Shown one piece after another: positions 35,410 through 45,429 of a stretch of DNA of 64,000 nt. Position 1 is the stretch's first letter. Each line of letters starts with the position of its first letter. Under the pieces are notes generated by a model. The model was not told the origin of the DNA and did not search any database. It was given only the letters and a program-made list of their open reading frames with translations. The stretch comes from Edwardsiella hoshinae NBRC 105699 = ATCC 33379 (GTDB taxonomy: Bacteria > Pseudomonadota > Gammaproteobacteria > Enterobacterales > Enterobacteriaceae): the NCBI RefSeq assembly GCF_000474215.1, contig NZ_BAUC01000002.1, forward strand, positions 1 to 64,000. Reading direction: 5' to 3'. A program made the translations under genes and the position numbers.

Positions 35410-37599
35410 ATGCCGCGTTGCCTGCGCTACCCGTATCTACTGCTGCTCGCCCTCGCCCCACTGACCGGCGGTGCACAAACCTTGAGTCTGGATGGAACGT
35501 GGCGGGTACACGACGCTAATCCGCCCTTCGACAGCCTCGCGCGTCTCCCCCCGCCGGATAGCGCCTGGCGACGCCTACGGGTGCCTGCCAACTGGTATAG
35601 CCAGGGACTGGATCACCAGGGCGCACTCTGGTATCAACGCGAATTCACCCTGCCTGCCTTGGCCGCCGATCGCATGGTCACCCTGATCTTTAACGGCGTT
35701 GATTACCGCGCCGATGTCTGGCTCAACCGCCGTTATCTCGGCGCCCATCAGGGCTACTTTCAGCGCTTCGCCTTGGACACGGGCGAGGCACTACAGCGCC
35801 ATAACCGCCTGCTGGTTCGCGTCGACAGTCCCTTCGAGCCCTTCGGCAAAGTCTGGCCGTTACACAAACAACTCATCAAGGGGGTGTTAAACCAGCATGA
35901 CACCCGTCCCGGCGGCGCCTGGTCGCCGCAGGGGCAAGACGCCAACTCGGGCGGGATCTGGCAACCCGTACGCCTGAAGATCAGCCGGCGTGCCGCCATC
36001 GACAATCTCCTCCTAACCCCGCGCTTCTCATCCGATGGTCGTCACGCTAAGCTCAATCTGCGCCTGGACTATCGTGCCCAGACGCGCATGCCCGCCACCC
36101 TCACGCTGCGCATGATCCCCTATAACTTCGTCGGTCGGCACTACCGCCTGACGCTCCCGCTGACCCTGAAACGCGACGGCGTCATCGAGACAGAGATGGC
36201 ATTGCCGCGCGTCACCCGCTGGTGGCCGGACGGCCATGGCTACCCAGCGTTATATCAGGTGCGTGTCGCCCTCAACGACGAGCACGGCGAAATGGACAGC
36301 GCGCAACAGGTCACGGGCATCCGTCAACTCCGGCAAGATGCGGCGAGCCAAGCCTGGTATATCAACGGCAAACGTATCTTCCTGCGCGGTACCAACTACA
36401 TCGCCTCCCCCTGGCTCGGTCAGGTCACGGCCGCCGACTATCGCCGTGACCTACTCATGATGAAACGTGCCCATATCAACACGGTACGCATCCACGCCCA
36501 TGTAGCAGGCCAAGCCCTCTACCGCCAGGCCGACGAGCTGGGCATGATGCTGTGGCAGGACATGCCGCTACAATGGGGCTATGACGACTCGACGGCGTTC
36601 GCGAATGAGGCCGCCCGCCAGGCCACGGCGCTGGTGCGTCAGTTCGGCTCCCATCCCGCCATCATCGTCTGGGTGGGACAGAATGAGCCGCCGTTCAACG
36701 CCCCCTGGATGAAGGAGCTGTTCGCCGACTGGCAGCCTAACCTCAACCGCCAGCTCGCCCAGCGGGTCGCCGCGGCGTTGGGGCAAGATACTTCCCGCGG
36801 CCTACACCCCTGGTCGCGGGTCGACGAGCACTTCTGGCAAGGCTGGTACTTCGGCAAGATCAGCGACGTCTTAAAGCCCGCCTATCGCCCGATCATCACC
36901 GAATTCGGCGCCCAGGCGCTACCCGCGCTGCCGACCCTGATGACCATCATCCCGCCCGCCGAGCGTTGGCCGGCCAGCACCGATCCCCGCGATCCCGCCT
37001 GGCGCGTCTGGATGTATCACAACTTCCAACCAAGTAATGCCTTCGGCCTGGCCGGACTCCGCCGGGGAAAGGATCTGGCGAGTTTTATCGTTAACACACA
37101 GCAGAATCAGGCACGCATCATCCAACTGGCCGGCGAAAGCTATCGCCGGCAGCGTTTCCGCCCGGTTACAACCCTGATGCAGTTCATGTTCAGCGAGAGC
37201 TGGCCCTCCATCAACTGGGCCGTGGTGGACTATAGCCGCCAACCGAAACCGGGTTACTTCGCCCTACAGCGCGCCTTCCAGCCGATCCTGCCGTCCATCG
37301 AACCGCTCACCCTCACCTGGCGCGTCGCTCAACCGGGACACGTTGCCCTGTGGGCGATCAACGATACCTGGCGAGCCCATCCCGGCAGCCGCTTGGTCTG
37401 GCAACTGCGTCAGGGAGGCGTCAGCCTACAACAAGGCGAGCTGACCTTCGACCTGCCGGCCGACAGTGGGCAAAAGCTACGCCAGATCCAGGCGACGCCG
37501 CGCGACCGTCAGGATCTGTGGCTATACGCCACCCTGTATGATGCGCATGGCAAGACTCTGGGCGAAAACAGCTATCGCTTCGAGGTGGCGGCCCCCTAA
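35410..37599 (+). CDS. secreted glycoside hydrolase family 2 protein
   Basis: Predicted periplasmic glycosidase of 729 residues. A signal peptide covers about 1-23 (LLLALAPLTGGAQT). The N-terminal jelly-roll has WYSQGLDHQGALWYQREF and NGVDYRADVWLNRRYLGAH. An immunoglobulin-like middle domain and a TIM barrel (about 320-620) follow. The family acid/base is Glu426 in VWVGQNEPPF and the nucleophile is Glu498 in IITEFGAQ, so it should be active. Substrate may be a beta-mannoside, -glucuronide, -galactoside or related link. As last gene of the glycosyltransferase/DUF3131 operon (20 bases after the stop, GGAG before ATG) it probably trims or degrades the glycan made by that operon. Confidence 0.87.
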   Translation: MPRCLRYPYLLLLALAPLTGGAQTLSLDGTWRVHDANPPFDSLARLPPPDSAWRRLRVPANWYSQGLDHQGALWYQREFTLPALAADRMVTLIFNGVDYRADVWLNRRYLGAHQGYFQRFALDTGEALQRHNRLLVRVDSPFEPFGKVWPLHKQLIKGVLNQHDTRPGGAWSPQGQDANSGGIWQPVRLKISRRAAIDNLLLTPRFSSDGRHAKLNLRLDYRAQTRMPATLTLRMIPYNFVGRHYRLTLPLTLKRDGVIETEMALPRVTRWWPDGHGYPALYQVRVALNDEHGEMDSAQQVTGIRQLRQDAASQAWYINGKRIFLRGTNYIASPWLGQVTAADYRRDLLMMKRAHINTVRIHAHVAGQALYRQADELGMMLWQDMPLQWGYDDSTAFANEAARQATALVRQFGSHPAIIVWVGQNEPPFNAPWMKELFADWQPNLNRQLAQRVAAALGQDTSRGLHPWSRVDEHFWQGWYFGKISDVLKPAYRPIITEFGAQALPALPTLMTIIPPAERWPASTDPRDPAWRVWMYHNFQPSNAFGLAGLRRGKDLASFIVNTQQNQARIIQLAGESYRRQRFRPVTTLMQFMFSESWPSINWAVVDYSRQPKPGYFALQRAFQPILPSIEPLTLTWRVAQPGHVALWAINDTWRAHPGSRLVWQLRQGGVSLQQGELTFDLPADSGQKLRQIQATPRDRQDLWLYATLYDAHGKTLGENSYRFEVAAP

Positions 37600-37603
37600 G
37601 GCA

Positions 37604-37637
37604 GCCCTGGCTAGACGGCGCTCCGCCTAGCCAGGGC
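37604..37637. terminator. perfect 11-bp hairpin at the end of the glycan operon
   Basis: GCCCTGGCTAG (37604-37614) and CTAGCCAGGGC (37627-37637) form a perfect stem with a 12-base loop, starting five bases after the glycoside hydrolase stop. It separates that operon from the convergent outer-membrane protein gene. No T tract is seen. Confidence 0.6.
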
Positions 37638-37754
37638 CGGATGGCGCGCGCTGGCGCACCGGGACACATCGCACCGGACGCAGGCTAGCGTGCCCGCATA
37701 GGCACGCGGCGACACCGTGGCGTCCTGAGGCAAACGCCACGGTAGGCGCTCATC

Positions 37755-38660
37755 TTAGAACGGAAGCGTCCAACTCAGGTTGATGGTGCCTTGGCGGAAG
37801 TTGGCGTTGCGATCGCTGCGCCAGGGATAACGCGTCCCGCTGTAGTTACCATAGGAGATGGAGAGATCCCCTGGTTGATAGCCGGAAACATAGCCAAAGC
37901 TGTAGTTGTAATCGGAGTCCCACGGCTGCTGTTGGGCACTGTCCGGATAATAAAAGGCGGAGAGGCGGAAGAAAAAATGCTGTTTTAAGGTATAGCCACA
38001 GCTGCCCAATAAGGCGCTTTTTCCCCGCTTCATCTGGTTATCCTGAAGGGAGTAGTAGCGCGGACCATAACTATATCCCAGCTGACAAGTCAGGCTATCT
38101 TGTGGAAAGATCAGTAGATGTTGATTCCAGCTGTCTGGGAGAGAAAATTTATAGGCCGCGGTAATGGTACCTTGTTCGATATTGGTGCGACGTTGTCCCT
38201 GTTGAGGATAAAAATGATTATTATCACCGTAGTTACTGTAGACCAAACTAAAGGTGCCGGGATGCCAGTCATCATAACCGACGCTATAAACAAAATCCGG
38301 TCGATAGCGGTTAAGATGCTGTAGCGGTACGCGCACCGTCATATTAGCGAAGAAATAACTTAACGGTGAATACTGAAAGCTGGCCAACATGCGCTGATTG
38401 ACGATATTGCGCATCTCGCTCTGCTCACTATTCAGCGGCAGATTGAGCCATTGATGAGCAAGCGGAGTACTATAGGTCAAGGCAGTAGAAAAACGCGCCT
38501 CGCTACCAGAGAAGAGACGCGCCCAAGGGGTAGTAAAAATCTTGACCGGGGGTTGCGCCGCGTCTGCCGTTTCTCCCCGCAGCGGTAAGGGGCTAGCGAC
38601 TAATAACAATAGTGCAGTTACGCTGCAATAAACTTGCTTATCCATGGTGTTATCCGACAT
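37755..38660 (-). CDS. predicted outer-membrane beta-barrel protein
   Basis: Protein of 301 residues with a signal peptide (CSVTALLLLVASPLPLRGE) and a mature part made of alternating aromatic strands: FSLVYSNYGDNNHFYP, QLGYSYGPRYYSL, YSFGYVSGYQPGDLSISYGN. It ends NLSWTLPF, with the terminal Phe needed for barrel insertion. I do not recognise the family with certainty. It converges on the glycan operon, so it could be the export pore or a surface receptor of that polymer, which is inference from location. The start may be ATG 38660 or ATG 38645; neither has a strong ribosome site. Confidence 0.75.
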   Translation of the reverse strand: MSDNTMDKQVYCSVTALLLLVASPLPLRGETADAAQPPVKIFTTPWARLFSGSEARFSTALTYSTPLAHQWLNLPLNSEQSEMRNIVNQRMLASFQYSPLSYFFANMTVRVPLQHLNRYRPDFVYSVGYDDWHPGTFSLVYSNYGDNNHFYPQQGQRRTNIEQGTITAAYKFSLPDSWNQHLLIFPQDSLTCQLGYSYGPRYYSLQDNQMKRGKSALLGSCGYTLKQHFFFRLSAFYYPDSAQQQPWDSDYNYSFGYVSGYQPGDLSISYGNYSGTRYPWRSDRNANFRQGTINLSWTLPF

Positions 38661-38900
38661 CGATGCGCCGTCGCGATCCTTGCACTAAGGATAGATAACA
38701 TTTTGGCTGCTCACCACTCTAGCAACAATAAAATTACCCTCTCATCATCACCTTAACCTAGCAACATCCACGGCTAACAATCGGCGCAAGATAATCCCAT
38801 GGCGAGGTCTTTTTGGTTAACACTGCGACACCATGCAGAGTGATTAATCTTTCCTATACTCAAAGAAACGCGCTCACGAAGCGCCGATGGCGGACAGATT

Positions 38901-39257
38901 ATGTTTATAAAATACTTTATTATCGGCATACTCAATACCGCCATCCATTGGCTGGTCTTTTTTATTCTGCACCTGCTGGGGCAATTGTCGCAATCGTTCA
39001 GCAATCTGTATGCCTTTGCCGTCGCGGTCACCTTCTCCTTTTTCTGTAATGCTCACTTTACTTTTCGAGATCGTCCCACACTGCGGCGTTATCTGCTGTT
39101 TACCGGTTTTATGGGCGCCCTCAGTTGGCTAACCGGATATGGCGGCGATCGCTTGGCGTTACCCCCCCTGGCTACCGTCGTCGGCTTTTCACTCATTAGC
39201 CTGATCATGGGTTTCTTCTACTCTAAATACATCGTGTTCCGGAGTAAGGCGCAATGA
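38901..39257 (+). CDS. gtrA: GtrA-like bactoprenol-linked glucose translocase (flippase)
   Basis: Small inner-membrane protein of 118 residues with four membrane segments, the usual GtrA size. It begins [20 protein letters not shown] and has the family element [10 protein letters not shown] and the C-terminal [13 protein letters not shown]. GtrA flips undecaprenyl-phosphate-glucose made by GtrB to the periplasmic face. It overlaps gtrB by four bases (ATGA), and the three genes form the classic gtrABC order. No phage integrase or attachment site is nearby. Confidence 0.9.
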   Translation: MFIKYFIIGILNTAIHWLVFFILHLLGQLSQSFSNLYAFAVAVTFSFFCNAHFTFRDRPTLRRYLLFTGFMGALSWLTGYGGDRLALPPLATVVGFSLISLIMGFFYSKYIVFRSKAQ

Positions 39258-40180
39258 AAATTTCCCTGGTGGTTCCGGTATTCAATGAAGAGAGCGCGAT
39301 CCCGCTGTTTCATCAGGCGGTGCGCCAATGCGATGACCTCGCCCCCTATCGCATCGAGATCGTCTTCGTGAACGACGGCAGCAATGATCACAGCGAGGCG
39401 ATCATCTCACGCCTGATCGACGATGACCCTCTGCTGGTGATGGTCAACTTTTCGCGTAACTTCGGCAAAGAGGCGGCGTTATTCGCCGGACTGAAGTATG
39501 CCAGCGGCGACGCCGTGATCCCGATCGATGTCGATCTCCAAGACCCCATCGAACTGATCCCACAACTGATCGCCCGCTGGCGTAACGGCGCGGACGTGGT
39601 ACTGGCCAAACGCATCGATCGTCGCTCTGACACCCTGATGAAACGCCTGACCGCCAGCCTGTTCTACCGGGTTCATAACCAAATCGCCGCGACGCCAATC
39701 GAGATGAACGTCGGTGACTACCGACTGATGAGCCGCCAAGTGGTGGACGCGGTACTGATGCTGCATGAACGTAACCTGTTCATGAAAGGGTTACTCAGTT
39801 GGGTCGGTTTCAAACCCGCCATCGTGACCTACACCCGCCACGAACGGGTGGCCGGTCGCAGCAAATTCAACTTCTGGAAGCTGTGGAACCTGGCGCTGGA
39901 GGGGATCACCTCCTTCAGTACCCTGCCGCTACGCCTGTGGACTTACATCGGTACCTCGATCGCCGGCTTCGCGCTGTGTTATGCGTTATATGTGATCATC
40001 AAGACGCTGATCTTCGATAACCCGGTGCCCGGTTACCCCTCCATCATGGCCGTAATCTTGTTCCTCGGCGGCATTCAACTCATCGGGATCGGCGTACTCG
40101 GCGAGTATATCGGCCGCATCTATGTCGAAACCAAGCAACGTCCCCGTTTTATCGTCAAAGAAATCAAGGGAAAAAAATGA
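39254..40180 (+). CDS. gtrB: GtrB-like bactoprenol glucosyltransferase
   Basis: GT2-family glycosyltransferase of 308 residues that should load glucose from UDP-glucose onto undecaprenyl phosphate. The start [18 protein letters not shown], then [28 protein letters not shown] and [14 protein letters not shown], is typical of the GtrB/DPM1 group. [18 protein letters not shown]-type sequence (here [17 protein letters not shown]) leads into two C-terminal membrane segments ending in [15 protein letters not shown]. It overlaps both neighbours by four bases. Confidence 0.92.
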   Translation: MKISLVVPVFNEESAIPLFHQAVRQCDDLAPYRIEIVFVNDGSNDHSEAIISRLIDDDPLLVMVNFSRNFGKEAALFAGLKYASGDAVIPIDVDLQDPIELIPQLIARWRNGADVVLAKRIDRRSDTLMKRLTASLFYRVHNQIAATPIEMNVGDYRLMSRQVVDAVLMLHERNLFMKGLLSWVGFKPAIVTYTRHERVAGRSKFNFWKLWNLALEGITSFSTLPLRLWTYIGTSIAGFALCYALYVIIKTLIFDNPVPGYPSIMAVILFLGGIQLIGIGVLGEYIGRIYVETKQRPRFIVKEIKGKK

Positions 40181-41688
40181 ACAGCCTGTTAAGACGCCCG
40201 CTCACTAACCGGGATGCCTTTCTGTTGATCGCCGCCATCCTGCTGTTCTACGTGCTGCCACTCATCCTGGCTAACGTCTACTACCGTGACGATGTCGAGC
40301 GTATCCTCAACCCGGCGGCGCCCTGGTATACCCTCGGCCGACCCGGCGCCGATCTGTTGATGCGTCTGTTTACCTTTAACCTGTATGAACTGACCGACAG
40401 CGCGCCGCTGACCCTGATCCTCGGCGTGCTGTTCTTCGCCTGGACGTTGACCGTGGTCGCGCGCCGCGCCGAGCCCGCGCTCAACATCGCCGCGCTATCG
40501 CCCTATATTCTGCTATTTTTCAACCCGTTCTTCTTACAGAACCTCTCTTATAAGTATGACAGTTTCCCGATGATCGTCGCCCTGGCGCTCTCGACGCTGG
40601 CCTTCTTTTATCCCCGCGATCGCGGGTTACTCAGTTACCTGCTACCAACCCTGTTGCTGTTCATCGCCCTGACGCTCTATCAGCCCTGCGCCAATATCTT
40701 TATCGGGCTGTATGGCGCCAACCTGATGATTAACTTCTTTAGCAACGGCAATAGCCCCTGGCGGGAGACGCTGTGGGCCGGTGTGGTGCTGTTGGTGACC
40801 AATTCGCTCTATGTCTTGATCATCGACCATCTGCTGGCGCTAGGCGGCGGTAATCGTGGCAATATGATAGGCTTACAGGACGCGGTCTACTGGCTGACGC
40901 AAGATTGGCTGATGCTGAAGAAGCTGCTGACCTTCGTCCTCAGCCGCGAACTGAAGTTCCTGTTTTACCCCGCCCTGCTGTGCGTACTCTGGGTCTACCT
41001 CCTACGCCTCCACCAGATGTGGCGCGACCGGGTGCATGGCCTGAGCGGGCTGCTTTCCTGGCTGATCACCCTCTGTTCACCACTGGTGCTGTTTTTCGCC
41101 CTGCTCGGCCCATTATTTCTGCTGAAAGAGGGGGTAACCGACGTCCGCGTGTTGTGTGGCTTCTCCGCCACCCTGTTTCTGTTCGCCCACGCGCTCTATC
41201 AATTCGTGATGCGCTACCGTCCCCACTGGAGTTGGCTCTGCCTCCTGCCGCTGTGCTACTTCCTGGCCTTTAGCTTCCAGTATGGCAATGCGGTCAAAAA
41301 CCAGCGTGACTACGAGGCGCGTATCTTTAGCTGGCTAATCTATGATCTGCTGGCGCTCAACGCTACCGCCCATGGCAAGATCCTGTTGAACAACTACCCC
41401 GACACGGCACCGGTGACGCAGAAAATCGTCGAACATCAGGCGCTGATCGACATGATGTTCAGTCCGGCCTATAACTGGACCGCCCGTCGGATCATCGCCT
41501 CTTACGGCATCAATAATATCGATACCGGCTGGGGGCCGGACTACCGGGACAAGCTGGATGCGATCTGTGGCGCCGGCAGCGCCCCGCTGCGCGACAATAA
41601 GTTCTACGCCATCTATTCCTTGCATAACGACACGCTAGTCTGGCTGAAGAACAAGTATTTTTCCGTCTGCGGCAAGTCCCACGGATAG
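40177..41688 (+). CDS. GtrC-type O-antigen glucosyltransferase
   Basis: Large membrane protein of 503 residues with around eleven hydrophobic segments and a hydrophilic C-terminal periplasmic tail (about 400-503). This is the layout of the serotype-specific third Gtr protein, which moves glucose from the lipid carrier to the O-antigen. The N-terminus has [14 protein letters not shown], an early acidic motif like the catalytic region of such enzymes. Gtr type III proteins diverge strongly, so the linkage made cannot be predicted. The four-base overlap with gtrB confirms a single operon. Confidence 0.82.
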   Translation: MNSLLRRPLTNRDAFLLIAAILLFYVLPLILANVYYRDDVERILNPAAPWYTLGRPGADLLMRLFTFNLYELTDSAPLTLILGVLFFAWTLTVVARRAEPALNIAALSPYILLFFNPFFLQNLSYKYDSFPMIVALALSTLAFFYPRDRGLLSYLLPTLLLFIALTLYQPCANIFIGLYGANLMINFFSNGNSPWRETLWAGVVLLVTNSLYVLIIDHLLALGGGNRGNMIGLQDAVYWLTQDWLMLKKLLTFVLSRELKFLFYPALLCVLWVYLLRLHQMWRDRVHGLSGLLSWLITLCSPLVLFFALLGPLFLLKEGVTDVRVLCGFSATLFLFAHALYQFVMRYRPHWSWLCLLPLCYFLAFSFQYGNAVKNQRDYEARIFSWLIYDLLALNATAHGKILLNNYPDTAPVTQKIVEHQALIDMMFSPAYNWTARRIIASYGINNIDTGWGPDYRDKLDAICGAGSAPLRDNKFYAIYSLHNDTLVWLKNKYFSVCGKSHG

Positions 41689-42129
41689 GGACATACGCGC
41701 CCACGGCAGGATAAGCGTCGCCATAAGGAAACAAACGAACACAGGCCGACACCTGAGTGCGGCGCGAAGATCGCCCGCGCTACAACCACAAGACGCGAAC
41801 GCACAGGCCAGCTGCAAGCACGTCACGCGCGGAGAGACACCTGAACGCGACGCTGCACGGACAATGGAACGGGACACCGGTTAGCATGAGATGCCAGAGC
41901 GTGGACGGCACGACGACGCGTCAGCCTCGGCGCGATGGCATAAACTTGGTTACATAAAAGTATTACCGTTTTCGACCGACAGACGTGACACTCGACACGC
42001 CGATAATCGCGTCTAATCGCAATATGCAATACGGCATACCACGGATTGCGCCCTGCTACATCTCGCCGCGCAATCCGATGATTTCACACAGCATAGCGCG
42101 TCCGCCAACAGCGGCGCCAAGGAGATCGC
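41689..42129. other. intergenic region without a recognisable gene
   Basis: About 440 bases between the gtr operon and the acetyltransferase. Several short open frames exist on both strands but have no family resemblance, and they overlap each other in the pattern expected of GC-rich non-coding DNA. The part near 41940-42000 is locally AT-rich and could hold a promoter for the acetyltransferase. I see no RNA gene or attachment site. Confidence 0.45.
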
Positions 42130-42585
42130 ATGTTGATCCGTCAAGCCCAGGTTAGCGATGCCGAACGCATCAATCCCCTGTTTATCGCCTATCGCCAGTT
42201 CTACCACACCCCCTCCGATGCGGCGCAGACACTGTTCTACTTACAGCAACGCCTGCGTAACGGCGAGTCGGTGATCTTCTACGCCGAAGACCAACAGGGT
42301 CAGTGTGTCGGCTTCTGCCAACTCTATCCCCTATTCTGCTCCCTGGAAATGAAGCGCACCTGGCTCCTGTACGATCTGTTCGTCGATGCGCAGGCGCGTC
42401 GTCACGGCGTCGCCGGGTTGTTGATGCAGCGCGCCGAAACCTTTGCCCGCGAGAGCGGTGCGGCCTTCATCGGTCTGGATACCGCGACGGATAACCACGC
42501 CGCGCAGGCGTTATACCAGGCGCAGGGCTATTGCCGTGATACCGCCTTCTACCACTATCAGTTGAATCTGTCAGCGCCATCCTAA
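42130..42585 (+). CDS. GNAT-family N-acetyltransferase
   Basis: Cytoplasmic acetyltransferase of 151 residues, a usual length for a single GNAT domain. The acetyl-CoA pyrophosphate loop is represented by QARRHGVAGLLMQRAETFAR, preceded by strand WLLYDLFVDA and followed by FIGLDTATDNHAAQALYQAQ. The acceptor is unknown. AAGGAG lies seven bases before the ATG. It stands alone, convergent with phnV across a strong hairpin. Confidence 0.88.
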   Translation: MLIRQAQVSDAERINPLFIAYRQFYHTPSDAAQTLFYLQQRLRNGESVIFYAEDQQGQCVGFCQLYPLFCSLEMKRTWLLYDLFVDAQARRHGVAGLLMQRAETFARESGAAFIGLDTATDNHAAQALYQAQGYCRDTAFYHYQLNLSAPS

Positions 42586-42597
42586 CGCGCCCTCACG

Positions 42598-42624
42598 GTG
42601 GGGCGGCCCCATCCGCCGCCCCAC
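42598..42624. terminator. perfect 9-bp hairpin between acetyltransferase and phnV
   Basis: GTGGGGCGG (42598-42606) and CCGCCCCAC (42616-42624) form a perfect stem around a 9-base loop, between two convergent genes. It probably ends transcription from both sides, though there is no T tract. Confidence 0.6.
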
Positions 42625-42650
42625 GCATCCCGCCTAGCCGCGCGCCCGAC

Positions 42651-43448
42651 TCAACGCGCGCTCAATCGCCGCGCCAACCGCTCCAACTTCACCATCAGAA
42701 GTAAGGTGAGCACCACCAGTACGATAGTTAATGCGGCACCATCGGCGATATTCCCGCGATCGGTCAGGCTAAAGATCGCCACCGGCAGCGTGGTCCATCC
42801 CGGCGGATAGATCATCATCGTCGCCCCCAGTTCTCCCATCGAGAGCGATAAACTCAACGCCAGCGCAGAGAGCATCCAGGGTGCCAATAACGGCAAGATG
42901 ACATGGCGTAAGCAGTAACCGGGGCTGGCACCCAGGCTAGAGGCCACCTGCTCTAGGTCGGGCGACAGGCGCGCCAATCCCGTTGCGACGTTACTGAAGG
43001 TGAAGGCGGAGATCAACACGAAGTGCGTCGCTAAGACGATCCATAGCGTACCGTTCATCTGCAACGGCCCCTGACTAAAGGCGACCAGTATTCCCAGCCC
43101 CACCGAGACGGAGGGAATCGCGCTCGGCAAATAAAAAGCCAGGCTCAGCCAGCGCTGAGTCTTAGCACCATAACGCCGCAGCGCCAGCGCCGCCCAAACG
43201 CCGCACAGCAGGGCGAACAGGCTGGCGCAAAAACCGACCGTCAGGCTGGCGAGCAATGCCTGCCAAGCCGCGCCGCTCAGGGCATTCACATAATGGCGCA
43301 ACGTGAATCCACTGGGTAAGATGCCATTCCACTGTTGACTAAGGCTGGCCATCAGGATCACCGCTAACGGCAGCAGGAACAGGACGACGAACAGCACCGT
43401 CGCCAATGTTCCGGCTACGCCACGCCCTTTACGCGACCAAATCAGCAT
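42651..43448 (-). CDS. phnV: 2-aminoethylphosphonate ABC transporter permease PhnV
   Basis: Inner-membrane permease of 265 residues with six membrane segments. The ATPase-contact loop reads EQVASSLGASPGYCLRHVILPLLAPWML. It is the last gene of phnSTUV, matching the Salmonella 2-aminoethylphosphonate uptake operon. ATG 43448 overlaps the phnU stop (TGATG), with GGGGGAG just upstream; GTG 43451 is an alternative start. Confidence 0.9.
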   Translation of the reverse strand: MLIWSRKGRGVAGTLATVLFVVLFLLPLAVILMASLSQQWNGILPSGFTLRHYVNALSGAAWQALLASLTVGFCASLFALLCGVWAALALRRYGAKTQRWLSLAFYLPSAIPSVSVGLGILVAFSQGPLQMNGTLWIVLATHFVLISAFTFSNVATGLARLSPDLEQVASSLGASPGYCLRHVILPLLAPWMLSALALSLSLSMGELGATMMIYPPGWTTLPVAIFSLTDRGNIADGAALTIVLVVLTLLLMVKLERLARRLSAR

Positions 43449-44311
43449 CACTCCCCCCTTAGACCGTTGCTGGCCGTCGCCAGGCGATACAGGGCGAACA
43501 GCCCTAGAGATAATGCAATGTTAATTAAGGCGATCATACAGGCAACGGCATAGTCGGACTCCAAGATCGCTTTGCTATAGACCAGCATCGGCAGCGTGTT
43601 CACCCCCTTGGCGCCAATGAATAACACGATCCCGAACTCGTTGGTGGTCAACAGCAGACACAGACTGCCGCCCGCCAACAGCGCAGGCTTCGCCGCCGGC
43701 AGGATCACCTGCGTCACCACCCGCGCCGGATGGGCACCAAGGATACTGGCGGCCTCCAACTGACTGTGATCGATCTGGCGCAGCGCGGCGAGCAATGGCC
43801 GCATCACCAGCGGCGTAAACACGGTGACCTCCGCCAAAATCACCCCATGAATGGAATAGAGAAAATCCAACGGCGGTAGCGCCAGGTCGAACCATTGCAT
43901 CAGCAGACCGTTGAACAACCCCGCCGAGCCATAGATAAAGGTGAAAGCCAGGGTAATCAAGAATGTCGGCAAGGCGATAAAAATATCTACCACACGGCTA
44001 ATCACGCCGCTCGCGGGAAAGGGAATGAATACCAGGATCAGCGCCAACACGCTGCCAAGCAGCAGGCATCCCAGCGTGGCGCATAGAGCGATAAATAACG
44101 TGTTAAATAAGGCCGCGACGAAACGCCTCGACTGTATCACTTGCCGCAAAGTCTCCAGCGAGACGCCTCCAGCGCCGTCGCGCAGCGCCTGTTCGCCGAT
44201 CAACAATAACGGATAGAAGAACAGCGTCCCCAGTACCAAGAGCGGCGGCAGCAGCCATAACCCGCGGCACCGCCCTAACACCGCTTGCGTCAACCCCATC
44301 GTTAACAACAT
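43448..44311 (-). CDS. phnU: 2-aminoethylphosphonate ABC transporter permease PhnU
   Basis: Inner-membrane permease of 287 residues with six predicted membrane segments and the coupling-loop sequence LEAASILGAHPARVVTQVILPAAKPAL. Later sequence LLTTNEFGIVLFIGAKGVNTLPMLVY is typical of PhnU. It pairs with PhnV to form the channel of the 2-aminoethylphosphonate importer. Its start overlaps the phnT stop by one base (TAATG) and its stop overlaps phnV. Confidence 0.9.
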   Translation of the reverse strand: MLLTMGLTQAVLGRCRGLWLLPPLLVLGTLFFYPLLLIGEQALRDGAGGVSLETLRQVIQSRRFVAALFNTLFIALCATLGCLLLGSVLALILVFIPFPASGVISRVVDIFIALPTFLITLAFTFIYGSAGLFNGLLMQWFDLALPPLDFLYSIHGVILAEVTVFTPLVMRPLLAALRQIDHSQLEAASILGAHPARVVTQVILPAAKPALLAGGSLCLLLTTNEFGIVLFIGAKGVNTLPMLVYSKAILESDYAVACMIALINIALSLGLFALYRLATASNGLRGE

Positions 44312-45423
44312 TACGACTCCTCGATCAGTACCGCATCATTGGGTTCAAACCACAGCGCTACAGGATCGCCCGGACGGAGCGCCGCATCCAATTGCGTCAC
44401 CACCACCCGCACCGGCTCGCCCGCCACCTCGCACAACAGATGCGTGAGATCCCCCTGCCAATGTAATGAACGCAAGGTTGCATTCAGACGATGACTCTGC
44501 GCACTCCGGGGCGTCAGGCCAATATGCTGTGGGCGAAGGCACAGCAGCGAATGCCGGCCATGCAATCCACCACGACTGAAGGCGCTGACTACCGTCCCGC
44601 CACAACTCACATTCTGCCAGCCGGGGGCATTGCTTCCGCCCAATGCGGTCGCCCTCAATAGATTGGCGCGGCCAAGGAATTCAGCGGCAAAACGATTGGT
44701 AGGATGATGATACAGCGCGCGAGTCTCCCCATGGGCGATCAGGCTCCCCTCCTTCATGATGCCGATCTTATCCGCCAGGGTGAGCGCCTCGCTCTGATCG
44801 TGCGTGACATACAGGATGGTCAACTCGGGCAGCTCACGGTGCAGGCGGGCTATCTCCTCTACCATGTTGTGACGGATCTGCGCATCCAATGCCGAGAGCG
44901 GCTCATCCAGTAACAAGACCCGGGGGCGCACGGCGATGGCGCGGGCGATGGCCACCCGTTGCTGCTGACCACCGGAGAGTTGGTGTGGATAGCGGTTGAC
45001 ATAGTCGCTCATGCCGACGATCTTCAGTGCCGCCGCAACACGCGCCGCAATCAAGGCGTTGGCTTGCTTCTGGGCGCGCAGGCCGAAGGCGACATTATCG
45101 CCCACCCGCAGGTGCGGAAACAGGGCATAATTCTGTACCACCATCGCCAAGCCACGCTGATAAGGCGGTAAAGACGTCACTTCGCTACCACCAATGAGAA
45201 TACGGCCACTGACCGGCTGCACAAAGCCAGCCAGCGCACGCAACACGGTCGTCTTCCCCGATCCAGATGGGCCGATCAGCGCCAGTACCTCGCCCGGCGC
45301 GATGGTCAGCGAGAACGGCTTTAAGACCACGTTGCCATGATAGGCCACGCATACATCGGCGAACTCAATACGAGAAGATCCCGGCACCGACGTCTGAGGC
45401 GGGGCCGTCGATTTCATTAACAT
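44311..45423 (-). CDS. phnT: 2-aminoethylphosphonate ABC transporter ATPase PhnT
   Basis: ATP-binding subunit of 370 residues. Walker A is GPSGSGKTT, the signature LSGGQQQRVAIARAI, Walker B LLLDEPLSALD, and the switch His is in VTHDQSEALTLAD. A C-terminal TOBE-like domain (about 265-370) includes LCLRPQHIGL and CEVAGEPVRVVVTQLD. The gene lies between phnS (six bases upstream) and phnU in the phnSTUV order, which gives its substrate. Confidence 0.92.
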   Translation of the reverse strand: MLMKSTAPPQTSVPGSSRIEFADVCVAYHGNVVLKPFSLTIAPGEVLALIGPSGSGKTTVLRALAGFVQPVSGRILIGGSEVTSLPPYQRGLAMVVQNYALFPHLRVGDNVAFGLRAQKQANALIAARVAAALKIVGMSDYVNRYPHQLSGGQQQRVAIARAIAVRPRVLLLDEPLSALDAQIRHNMVEEIARLHRELPELTILYVTHDQSEALTLADKIGIMKEGSLIAHGETRALYHHPTNRFAAEFLGRANLLRATALGGSNAPGWQNVSCGGTVVSAFSRGGLHGRHSLLCLRPQHIGLTPRSAQSHRLNATLRSLHWQGDLTHLLCEVAGEPVRVVVTQLDAALRPGDPVALWFEPNDAVLIEES

Positions 45424-45429
45424 GGCGGC

